Program-made: the position numbers and the translations under genes | Source: Cenococcum geophilum 1.58 | Lineage: Eukaryota > Ascomycota > Dothideomycetes > Gloniales > Gloniaceae | NCBI GenBank assembly: GCA_001692895.1 | Contig: KV748194.1 | Span: forward strand, 1,856,746 to 1,920,745 | Direction: 5' to 3' | DNA: 64,000 nt | Notes under the pieces: generated by a model | Database searches by the model: none | What the model was told of the DNA's origin: nothing | Seen by the model: only the letters and a program-made list of their open reading frames with translations | Shown: positions 11,156 to 19,888 of the stretch, one piece after another | Layout of the letters: the number at the start of each line of letters is the position of its first letter | Numbering within the stretch: position 1 is the stretch's first letter

Positions 11156-12826
11156 CTAGTCTCGAGTATGTGGCCCGGGGAGATGCCCCAACTCCATATC
11201 TTCCCGAACAGTTTCATCAATTGACGCTGATTCCGTTTTCCTGTCCGCGAACCTTGACTCCCACTGTTGTCCTGGCCGATTCTCCCTCTGTTCATCCTGT
11301 CGATGCTGCCTGTTTCCTCGGGGAACTTTCCACCATATTGTCTTGAAACCCTGTCGTTGAACCCAGAGTCCGAGTACGGGAACTACCAGCATCTGCAAGG
11401 AAAGACCAATACCGACGGTCCAGGGGTAGATATTATAATTGTTGTGAGGGTACAGCAAGACTGGGTTGAGATCAATGAAAGCTTTGATCTTTCCTCGAAA
11501 TATGGCTCCACTGACACAATAGCAGCTGTTGAAGAGACCGGCTGTTGGCAGTAAGATGAACAGTAGAATGGGTGTGCCGATCAAGATGTCTTTGACAAAG
11601 ATGAAGAACCAGCGATAATCTCTGTGTAGATAGTTGGTGGCGATGCTCGTGAAAATCCAGCTTAATAGCCACCCGCTGAAAGAGCCTAGGACCGTGACTG
11701 CGCGGCAGCTGAACCATGTTGGGGCGGTATAGTCAACTCTGAAAGCTGTGGCACAAGCAAGAGCAATTGGGAAAACGGCAATAAGTCCAAGAACAACTTT
11801 CCGACTTGAGGAGGTTGAATGATCGTGGCGTATAGAGCCTGAACAAGCCAGCTCAGTAAAGTGGGCAGTGAAGCTTCTCCAACCAGACCTTCTCAAGGCT
11901 CGCCGTCGGGGTAACAGTGGGACCCGCGCAGGTAAGGGATCATCCCCAAACACCTTCTCCAAGAACTTAAGGATCGTATCTTGAGAGTGTTTCCATGAGC
12001 CATAGTCACCGATGGCATTGCTCAGCAACACCACCGGCAGAAACCAGGAGAGCATCATCGCAGGCGATACTCTGCCTCCTGAGGGATTCGGCGATCCTCC
12101 AACTCGGTAGACAAAGACCACGACAAACTGGAAGAAATAGAGAAAGATCGCAAAACCAGTTCTTCTGATATCGTGAAGTCGCAGGTGCCTGAGCGCGACG
12201 GCGGCTTCCGTGAGAACAGCATAACGAGTTCTAAAATGCTTATTATCGTCGAAGGTCAACCAGTTGGTGACCCTTTCGAGCAAATCGGACAAGTCTCGAG
12301 GGTCTAGTAGTCTGCCAGCGGCTGAAAGAATCGTTGCGAGAATCTTGGGTCGTTCCAAATATCGAAATTCTGGCGGATCTCCTGGCGGGCCTGGGATTAT
12401 CCTCTTAGCTTTTCGCAGATTTCCGACGCAATCTTCTACCAAGTATAGAAGACGAAGCATGGTATCTATCGGGTCGCCCAGGAAGTGTGCAAGCACGGTA
12501 TATCTCTTCCCTCCAATTGGTACAAAGTGTAAGTTTGCAATCAATAGCATGCCAGGCACGATCCAGTCTAGTAACCGAGGGCCGTCGTCCGGATATGGAC
12601 CCCATCTACTGCCACACAAGGAGTAGCATCCTGGAAGTGTGAGGAAGGGCCTCGAGACATTGGAACCCGGAGCAAAGTATTCTGGGTTTCGCGAGCACAG
12701 GTCATCGTAGCTTGCGTTGACAGCGGACAAACAGACGGAGCGATCGTACAATTGACCGAGACTCGTGACAGATGGGACGATCATGAACAGAACGATTGAG
12801 GCGACGTGCAGGCAGAAAGACATCAT
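11156..12826 (-). CDS. Multi-pass membrane protein, uncharacterised
   Basis: This is the only intact gene: 556 codons, no introns needed, ordinary base composition and no RIP signature. It starts at tandem ATGs (12826 and 12823) and ends with TAG at 11158-11156. A signal peptide is likely at residues 1-23. A short ectodomain follows with Cys32, Cys44, Cys67 and Cys71 and two N-glycosylation sites (Asn37, Asn56), then the motif WGPYPDDGPRL. Hydrophobic helices are seen at about 88-106, 226-246, 257-274, 355-375, 383-409, 420-450 and 478-503, giving about seven membrane spans. A hydrophilic, Arg/Gln/Glu-rich cytoplasm-like tail covers about 505-556. The layout resembles uncharacterised integral membrane proteins common in Pezizomycotina, but I cannot name a function. 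hAT-A abuts the stop codon and an inverted-repeat element lies 169 bases upstream of the start. Confidence 0.82.
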   Translation of the reverse strand: MMSFCLHVASIVLFMIVPSVTSLGQLYDRSVCLSAVNASYDDLCSRNPEYFAPGSNVSRPFLTLPGCYSLCGSRWGPYPDDGPRLLDWIVPGMLLIANLHFVPIGGKRYTVLAHFLGDPIDTMLRLLYLVEDCVGNLRKAKRIIPGPPGDPPEFRYLERPKILATILSAAGRLLDPRDLSDLLERVTNWLTFDDNKHFRTRYAVLTEAAVALRHLRLHDIRRTGFAIFLYFFQFVVVFVYRVGGSPNPSGGRVSPAMMLSWFLPVVLLSNAIGDYGSWKHSQDTILKFLEKVFGDDPLPARVPLLPRRRALRRSGWRSFTAHFTELACSGSIRHDHSTSSSRKVVLGLIAVFPIALACATAFRVDYTAPTWFSCRAVTVLGSFSGWLLSWIFTSIATNYLHRDYRWFFIFVKDILIGTPILLFILLPTAGLFNSCYCVSGAIFRGKIKAFIDLNPVLLYPHNNYNIYPWTVGIGLSLQMLVVPVLGLWVQRQGFKTIWWKVPRGNRQHRQDEQRENRPGQQWESRFADRKTESASIDETVREDMELGHLPGPHTRD

Positions 12827-12995
12827 GAGCCTGGTTAACGAAGGAGGTCAACAAATAGTGTGCAGGGTGGGGCATAATCTAATCGATAACGATTGATACG
12901 ATACGCGAGATCATATCATATCATATCATATCGATTAATTTTTTTAATCCGCTACTAAATAAGCGAGTAATCTACCATACTAATTAGGTACAGCG
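12827..12995 (-). promoter_or_regulatory. Short presumed promoter with TCATA microsatellite
   Basis: Only 169 bases separate the membrane-protein start from the inverted-repeat element, so the core promoter should lie here or inside that element. A TCATA unit is repeated four times at 12911-12930. No certain TATA box or factor site was identified; the call rests on position alone. Confidence 0.35.
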
Positions 12996-13109
12996 ATGTT
13001 CACGACCAGCTTCACCCCCCCCTTTAGCGAGCGCTGCGAGATTTCAAATTCGCTACGCGCATCCAATCTCGCTTGGTTGCCGCCAGCTGTACATAGTAAT
13101 TGTAGCGAA
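12996..13109 (+). repeat. Left terminal inverted repeat of MITE-like element
   Basis: About 114 bases that match the reverse complement of 13380-13493 with about ten differences, concentrated in the inner third. Confidence 0.8.
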
Positions 13110-13379
13110 GCCGTATGCTTGGCTGCAAGAACGTCGCGATCCCGCAGTATCGTGATCTTCATCAGATATCATGAGGTTTCCACCCGTATGATATTGCCAA
13201 ATTTCATCGACCTCTCTGCAGAGACAGCGTTGTATTCGCGTTTTAGCGGCCACAAGGGAGGCGTAGTTATGGGGGAGAAGGGGGAGAAGAGGAAGCGTAC
13301 GTCTTCAATTTGATTCCCCTGGCCAACCAAGGCGTTTCTCCAGGGCAACCAAAAAGGTCCTTGCGTGTGGCCACAGCCG

Positions 13380-13493
13380 TTCGCTACAGGTACTACGTAC
13401 AGCTAGTGGCAATTAAGCGAGGTTGGATGCACGTAGCGAATTTGAAATCTCGCAGCGCTCGCTAAAGGGGGGGGTGAAGCTGGTCGTGAACAT
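13380..13493 (-). repeat. Right terminal inverted repeat of MITE-like element
   Basis: Inverted partner of 12996-13109. It directly abuts the first unit of the Crypton array; homology to the other array units begins at about 13493. Confidence 0.8.
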
Positions 13494-16423
13494 TACCCCA
13501 TATCCACGGTCAATCTTCGATCGCCAGCAACGCCGCAGCAACGTCGCGCTCTTAACACCCGTTAAGTGGTATGCGTAGAGCTGTCCGAGGGCTCTCTGCT
13601 CGCACTAGGATGGCAAGAATTAGCCGTGGGTTAATAGAGATATTTGCGTTTTAGATTAGGCGCCGCTATTATATAAGTACCCCACTAAAATAAGCCCCTA
13701 AGGGGTTATAGATAAAGGCTTTAAGAGGACTTCTTAGAAGTTAGATATATATACTATTTTAAAGCTTTTCTACCCGCTTAAAGCCGTTTATAAAGCTAAT
13801 CTAGTAAGCACTATATTTGCTCCTACTGTTAATTAACCTACTATATAGCCACTTCCTTACTAACCCTCTAGGCCTGCGTAACTTACCTAATCTTCTTAAT
13901 AACCTTAAGCCGTAAGGAGTACTATTAGAGCTTATTCTACTGGCCGGCCCGCTATTTACTACCCTATTTAAAATTTAGCGCTACTATAGAAGGATTACCT
14001 CTAAGCCCTTTAGTCCACTTACGCTAAAGGGCCCGTATGGACTTTACTATATAGCACATATAATATATAGGTAGCTACTTAGGCGGCTACTTAGGCTTAG
14101 GCCCTTACTGCGGCTATAGCTATAGCTATAGCTACGGCGGCGCTAGTAAAGGGGAAGCTATAGCGCTTATCTAGGCCAATATATCCTAGCTCAATTCCGC
14201 GATAGATAGAGGCGCTAATAGACATGCCGTCGGTAGATATGCTGTTAGTAGGTATACTATTAAACGCAAATATATAGATGCTAAAGGAACCTTAAGCTAA
14301 AAGGTAAAGCTGCTAGACGTAAGCAATTAAAGCTATAAAGACTGCGCCTACTAGGACTTGGCTATATAGTTAAATAACGCCTATAGCTTACATGCTTAGG
14401 CGTCTATAGTCTTTAAATAGTCTATAATAGCTAGTACGGCCTAGTAGAGTATTAATAGCTAGTTAGGGCCTTCTTCCTCCTACTATAGGTAGGCTTTAAC
14501 CTTCCGTATAAAGGGTAGATAGGCCTTATACTAGAAGACCGGGTAGTTCTATATAGGGCTACTTAGAAACATCTTATAGAGGACTACTAAGTCCTATAGA
14601 ATAACCTCCTAGAGGTAAAATAGGAGGTTTATAGTACCTATAGCTATAAGGTCGTTAACCTAGCCGACTTAAGGGCTAAACTAACCCTTTTAGACGTCTA
14701 GCTCTGGCTAAATTGTTAATAGTAGTACGTTAGGGGGGGCGACGCTTGCCCTGCGAATCTTAAAGTAGCCTATCTACGGCAAATAGCTAGCTATTATCCG
14801 TATAAACTCCCGCGGTAGCAAGTTTAAATAATAGCTAACTATCTACTCCTAGTTCTACCTACTAGCGCGTCTAATCTAGTCCTTACTAACCCCTTTTAGC
14901 TTTACTATCTTAGCGCTAGCGCTTCGCCTAATATAGGTCTTCTTTTATAAGAAGACGCCAATGGCCTAAAACGCCTTAGTAACCTACACCCGCTATAAGT
15001 TGTACAAGAAGGCCGTTTTATAGTCCCTAGCGCTGCTCTTAATTAGGCGGATATTATACTACGCTAACTACTTACTAAAGTCTAGAAACGGCTCGTCGCT
15101 AAGGTCCTAGTGGTATAGGAGGTAAAAAGCTAGCCCGCTAAGTATATAGATAAGCGGCTTCTTATTATATAGAGCTCTAATAGTCTTAAGGCGGCTATAC
15201 TAGTTTTACTTACTAGCGCGTATAGTAAATATTAGGGGTATATAACGCGTAGGACCTTCCCCTTTAAACTTAAAGGTAAATAGGTCTAAGATCTCGGCGG
15301 AGCGCCTATCGCTACCGTAGATAAGTATATAGTAGCCTAGTAGGATATCTATAAGCGTGCGGAGGTAGTATTCTGGTAAGGAGTCTCCGTAGGCTTATAG
15401 CTCGCGGTAGACGCTCTTAAACTCGTCCTTTATATATCTATTAAGTAGTATATCCCTACCCTTATTTATAAACTACTCCTTTTCCTACTACGTGTCCCTC
15501 CATTATAAAACCTTTAGGTAATCCCTAACGTTATCCTCCCGTAGGGACTAGTGGCTATTTATCCCTATACCCTTCTGCGTCTAGTAAAGGTTCGTTAAGG
15601 TAGTAATATAGCCGTAAACTAAGCGCTAGGAGAGCCGCGTCTCGTTCTAAGGCACGTTGTCGCTAGCCTTACGGCTTTTTACTTTTAGTGGCCGGCCCAT
15701 AACCTCCTTAATAAGGAAAAGAAGTAGCTTCTCTTCCGTAATAGTATTGCCGTTATAGTACTACTTCCGCTTATAAAAAGCTTAGGAAGATACGCGTTAG
15801 TTATAAGTATACTACTCCGTAAAGCACCTACCTACTTATCTTAAACTCTTTCTACTTCGGCTTATAATTTAAAGACGTGTTTTTAGGTCTCTTAGAACGC
15901 GTAAAGGTAAGAATACTCTACACGTTAGCGTGTAGTTTAGTATTATTTATAACGTTAATCTTTACGCGACTAATTAATGGCATTTTTAAGATATATAGGA
16001 CGCAGCTAGAGAAGCTACGCCCTAAGGGGGGATTCCTATTTTCCTATATACGCAGATATAGACTAGGAAGGAGAGGTAGAGAAAGCATACCTACCGGCCG
16101 CTTAGTAAGTAACTTTACCGCATAGGGTAAATATACGGGCGCATGGCTAGGCCAATAGGCCAATAGTACGCGCGCATTAGCAACTTAATTAGTAGGGGTA
16201 AAGACATTTAAAGATATCTACGGCTTAGCTATAGGCTTAGCTATAGATATCCGCGAATATTAATAGGGGTTATATATATTATATGCGGCTTAGCGACTAA
16301 GCGGGCGCTTAGCTAAGCCGTAGACACTAATAGTATATCTATAGTTCAATTTATATAGCTAAATTAGCCGCTAAGTCACAATTTAGCAGATAGGAGGCCT
16401 ATACACTCAGCGGCATATAGATG
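13494..16423 (-). mobile_element. Crypton unit 1
   Basis: Full-length unit whose outer (left) 150 bases are clearly less mutated than the same stretch in other units: CpA and TpG are kept in tatccacggtcaatcttcg. Its coding part occupies 13754 to about 15870. It groups with unit 3 by shared variants. Confidence 0.75.
13754..15870 (-). pseudogene. Crypton tyrosine recombinase (Ndc10/GCR1-like), unit 1
   Basis: The minus-strand frame shows the order known for fungal Cryptons. An N-terminal segment (EEKLLLFLIKEVMGRPLKVK at about 15720) leads to DNVP and INSH-SLREDNVRDYLKVL at about 15500. The recombinase domain follows with LIDILLGYYILIYGSDRRSA, GEGPTRYIPLIFTIRASK, FLYNL-RV-VTKAF, KTYIRRSASAKIVKLKG, SKD-IRRASR-N-E-IVSYYL and PREFIRIIASYLP. 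The catalytic set is Arg, His-x-x-Arg and Tyr; the His in KTHxGR is now Tyr, while the last Tyr (YYL) is kept. A Gln/Leu dipeptide run lies near 14110, and a GCR1_C-like DNA-binding domain is at about 14040-13770 before the stop at 13754-13756. Frequent TAG/TAA for Gln make it non-functional. Confidence 0.78.
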
Positions 16424-16684
16424 TTACCCTATATCTATAGTTAATCTTTAATCGCTAGCAACGCCGCAGTAACGTTGCGCTTTTAATACCTATTAAGTAG
16501 TATGCGTAGAGCTGTCTAAGGGCTCTCTACTCGCACTAAGATGGCAAGAATTAGCCGAAGGTTAATAGAGATATTTACGTTTTAGATTAGGCGCCGCTAT
16601 TATATAAGTACCCCACTAAAATAAGCCCCTAAGGGGCTATAGATAAAGGCTTTAAGAGGACTCCTTAGAAGTTAGATATATATA

Positions 16685-17697
16685 CTATTTTAAAGCTTTT
16701 TTACCTACTTAAAGCTATTTACAAAGCTAATCTAGCAAGCACTACATTTACTCCTACTATTAATTAACCTACTATATAGCCGCTCCCTCGCTAACCCTNT
16801 AGGCCTATATAACCCGCCTAATCTCCTTAATAACCTTAAGCCGTAAGGAGTACTATTAGAGCTCGTTTTACCGGCTAGCCTACTATCTACTACCCTATTT
16901 AGAATCTAGCGCTACTATAAAAGGATTACCTCTAAGCCCTTTAGTCTACTCACGCTAAAGGGCCTATATAGACTTTACTATACGGTGTATACAATATACG
17001 GGCAGCTGCTTAGGCGGCTACTTAGGCTTAGGCCCTTACTATAGCTATAGCTATAGCTATAGCTACGGCGGCGCTAGCGAAGGGGAAGCTATAGCGCTTA
17101 TCTAGGCCAATATATCCTAGCTTAATTCCGTAATAGATAGAGGCACTAGTAGATATACCATCGGTAAACGTGCTATTAGTAGGTATACTATTAAATATAA
17201 ATATACGGATGCTAAAGGGACCTTAAGCTCAAAGGTAAGGCTACTAGATATAAGTAATTAAAGCTATAAAGACTACGCCTATTAGGACTTAGCTATACAG
17301 TTAAACAACGCCTATAGCTTGCGTGCTTAGGCGTCTATAGTCTTTAGGCGGTCTGCGATAGCCAGCACGGCCTAGTAGAGTATTAATAGCTATCTAAGGC
17401 CTTCTTCCTCCTATTATAGGTAGGCTTCGACCTTCCGCGTAAAGGGTAGATAGGCCTTATATTAGAAGACTAGGTAGTTCTATATAGGGCTACTTAGAAA
17501 CATCTTGCGGAGGACTATTAAGTCCTATAGGATAACCTCCCGGAGGTAAAATAAGAGGTTTATAGCGCTTATAGCCGTAAAGTTATTAACCTAGCCAACC
17601 TAAGGGCTAAACTAACCCTTTTAAATATTTAGCTCTAGCTAAATCGTTAACAGTAGTATGTTAGGGGGGGCGACGCTTACCTTATAAATCTTAAAGC
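16685..17697 (-). pseudogene. Crypton recombinase, unit 2, C-terminal part
   Basis: This holds the GCR1_C-like domain, the Gln/Leu run near 17045 and the region after the recombinase core. The stop lies at 16685-16687. The coding frame is cut by Gypsy-1 just after the segment that follows PREF in the other units. Confidence 0.65.
17693..17697. repeat. Left target-site duplication of Gypsy-1
   Basis: AAAGC, repeated at 24070-24074. The uninterrupted site (cttaaagcagcc or similar) is present in other units, for example near 29490 and 38935. Confidence 0.9.
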
Positions 17698-18045
17698 TGT
17701 CACGGGACACCCCCGTGACACCTTGCACACGTCTACCTGTTTCTACTGACTTAGCAATTAAAGACCAACCGCGAAATGGCAATCTAATAGCAATCTACGG
17801 CATTCTGCCATATTCTGCCAAGTTCTACCGAATTCTGCCAAGTTCTGCTAGGACTACGACCTGAACCCTATTCTGCCTATATACGTATTAACTAAGTAAC
17901 TAAGTTAACGATATATGCCCTTTCTTCCCGTTTTCCTACCTTCTTTTCTTACGTAACATCTTAACTTTATTACGTAGTTTATATACATAGCTTAATAATA
18001 CCTACTTCGCTATATATTATTACCGCTTGTGCTCACTCCGTGACA
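17698..18045 (+). repeat. Left LTR of Gypsy-1
   Basis: 348 bp, beginning TGTCACGGGACA and ending TGTGACA style (gtgaca). It matches the right LTR apart from transitions. Confidence 0.92.
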
Positions 18046-18081
18046 CTACGTTGCGTTAAAAACTTATACTACCCTCCGAAA

Positions 18082-19372
18082 ATGCAGAACGACCCTAAAG
18101 CCCCCGCAACGGCCGACACTATTATAGCTGCACTTTAAGAACAATTAGTAGGTATATAGAAGTCCTTTACGGACGCCCTTATATAGCACTAAGCCACTTT
18201 AACTTAATAGCAAGCCGAATAAGAAGCACAATAACAACAATTAATTAAAGCACTTTAAGAAGAAGTCCGTATCCTTAAGATGCCTATATTAAGGCCCTAA
18301 GACCGAACGCTATCTTTAGAGATAAACACGCGGAACGTAAGCCCTAAATTAGTAGTAGTTACTCACCCTATAGAGCTAACTACTGCACTAAAACGATCTG
18401 AGAAACTACTAGACCCCCTAGTATTTACCGGTAAATAATAAGAGCTTTAGTTATTTTTAAACCGGCTTAAGAATAAGCTAACTGGTAATACTAACCGCTA
18501 CCTAACCGAAGCTAACTAACTCTATTACGCCCTAAGTTAACTAGGAGGAGATATAGCTAACCTTATTAAACCTTTTTAACTAAACTTAGTATAAAGCCTA
18601 GTTATACTTCTTAAAGCTATATATAGTAACCTAAACCGCTAAGCCACCGCTTAAAGAAAGATAAACTAAATAACTTAAAAAAAGAAAAGTTTCCTAGTAT
18701 ACTTCTCTAAATTTAACCGCTACACAAAGGAAACAGGCTGGAATAACTCCGTACTAATTAACAGCCTTATTAAATTCTTAAGCCCTAAACTAAAAACCTC
18801 CCTAATAGGCGTAGACCTCCTAGAAACTCTTAACGCCTATATAAACATTATTAATAAACAGTATAACAATATACTACGCCTCATACTAAAGCCCATTTAT
18901 TGGTATAATATAATAACCCCGTAAACGTTTACTAAGTTATTATCTTAACCTAAGCACCCCAACGCCATGGATATTAACACTAGGACCCTAGGATACGCCC
19001 TATTAGGGTCCTCTAAACGAGAACAACGCATTAAGCTAGGCCTCTACTTTAAATATAGAAGTGGCTCCTACCTCTTAAACCACTGCTTTGTCCCTATACC
19101 CTAAAACAATTTACAAACGGCTAGCACTAGCAGCCGTTTACTACATTAATCTTCCGGTTACCGTCCCTAATCTTTATCTAGTTCCACCCCTATATCTAGT
19201 AAGCACCATTTACAAGGATAAAGCTACAGCTAACGTCCTATAAGAACCCTACCCTAATTGCCTCCAAAAGGAAGGTCCTAGAGCTAAGTTGCTCTCCAGG
19301 ACGGCTCTGCTATAGAATCTCGTTAAACGTATTTAACGTTATAAACTCTAACTCTTAGGACCATAGCATAAC
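18082..19372 (+). pseudogene. Gypsy-1 gag
   Basis: Starts at the ATG at 18082 (MQNDPKAPATADTIIAAL). It continues with an amphipathic, Gln/Glu-rich region and a capsid-like segment: KKSFLVYFSKFNRYTKETGW and NSLIKFLSPKLKTSLIGVDL at 18690-18810. A single zinc knuckle is at about 19040-19090: YFKYRSGSYLLNHC, where the family pattern is CxxCxxxGHxxxxC, so two cysteines and the knuckle His are altered. The knuckle would bind the element's RNA. About ten TAG/TAA stops interrupt the frame. Confidence 0.75.
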
Positions 19373-19387
19373 TATTAACTACTGTCT
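19373..19387. repeat. Left target-site duplication of SINE-like insert
   Basis: The 15-mer tattaactactgtct recurs exactly at 19874-19888. Confidence 0.8.
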
Positions 19388-19873
19388 CCAAATACAACAT
19401 ATCCCGCTCGCTTATTAGTATTACGGTGGTTAGAACGGATGAATCCCCCTTACGCCTTCGGTGGCTCTAGGGGGGGGGAGGCAAGGCGTATATGGCAACG
19501 TAATGGTTATAGGAGATAGCATACAGGGGGTGGTTAAGATATGGGAGACGACCGTACGGCAATCGATTAGCAAGGCCTAGCTGGGACGTAGTGAACCCTA
19601 GCTTTGGATAAGCTAGAGAAGGAAGCAGTGGTTCCCAAGGAGTTCGAACATCCAAGGAGGACAGGACGTAGCCGTAGGCCCGCAGGGCCGCCGCTANGGA
19701 CGGACATGGCAAATCGGGGTTTTTCATCCTACTGAGGTGGCTCATAGGGTTTTTCCTCCCCCCCAGCAGCAAGGGTTTTTTCCCGTCAATATTACTTTTC
19801 CCTTGTGTACGGAGTAGTCTGCGTGGGGCTAGATAGCATCCGTATCAGACGTTAATTAAAGAAGAATTATTAT
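19388..19873 (+). mobile_element. SINE-like retroposon, 486 bp, not RIP-mutated
   Basis: The segment is bounded by an exact 15-bp direct repeat, the length typical of LINE-driven target-primed insertion. It ends in an (ATT)n tail just before the right repeat, so it lies in plus orientation. Its base composition is ordinary, with CpA and TpG retained, in sharp contrast to the surrounding Gypsy-1 sequence. A weak B-box-like string (agttcgaacatcc) lies near 19635 and an A-box-like string (tggcaacgtaatgg) near 19493. Their spacing is too wide for a tRNA head, so a tRNA origin is unproven. A 101-codon minus-strand open frame here contains an N and lacks any recognisable domain. Confidence 0.65.
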
Positions 19874-19888
19874 TATTAACTACTGTCT
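19874..19888. repeat. Right target-site duplication of SINE-like insert
   Basis: Exact copy of the 15-mer at 19373-19387. Confidence 0.8.

Larger units (their letters stand above)
12996..13493. mobile_element. 498-bp MITE-like element with long inverted repeats
   Basis: The element begins atgttcacgaccagcttcac and ends with the reverse complement of the same sequence. The inverted repeats extend about 114 bp on each side (12996-13109 and 13380-13493), with a run of eight C (left) or G (right) about 20 bases in. The inner about 270 bases have no convincing coding frame. No clean target duplication is visible: the left flank is ggtacagcg and the right flank taccccata. The long repeats suggest a non-autonomous element of Mutator-like or similar type, but the superfamily is not determined. 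It is not RIP-mutated. The few differences between its two arms are largely C/T or G/A. Confidence 0.7.

Noticed and set aside
12264-12626. Open frames antisense to the membrane-protein gene (also 11267-11554, 11472-11717, 12405-12605)
   Set aside because: Shadows of the real minus-strand gene, without recognisable domains or independent signals.
12996-13313. 105-codon plus-strand open frame in the MITE-like element
   Set aside because: It begins inside the terminal inverted repeat, and its translation shows no domain. Overlapping frames on the other strand are equally open by chance.
15877-16125. Recurring 82-codon plus-strand open frame in Crypton units (also 30659, 33585, 40050)
   Set aside because: It opens only with GTG, not ATG, lies antisense to the 5' part of the recombinase region, and recurs simply because the unit does. 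No domain is seen.
19490-19650. tRNA gene or tRNA-derived head in the SINE-like insert
   Set aside because: A-box-like and B-box-like strings are about 145 bases apart with no cloverleaf. Kept only as a weak hint.
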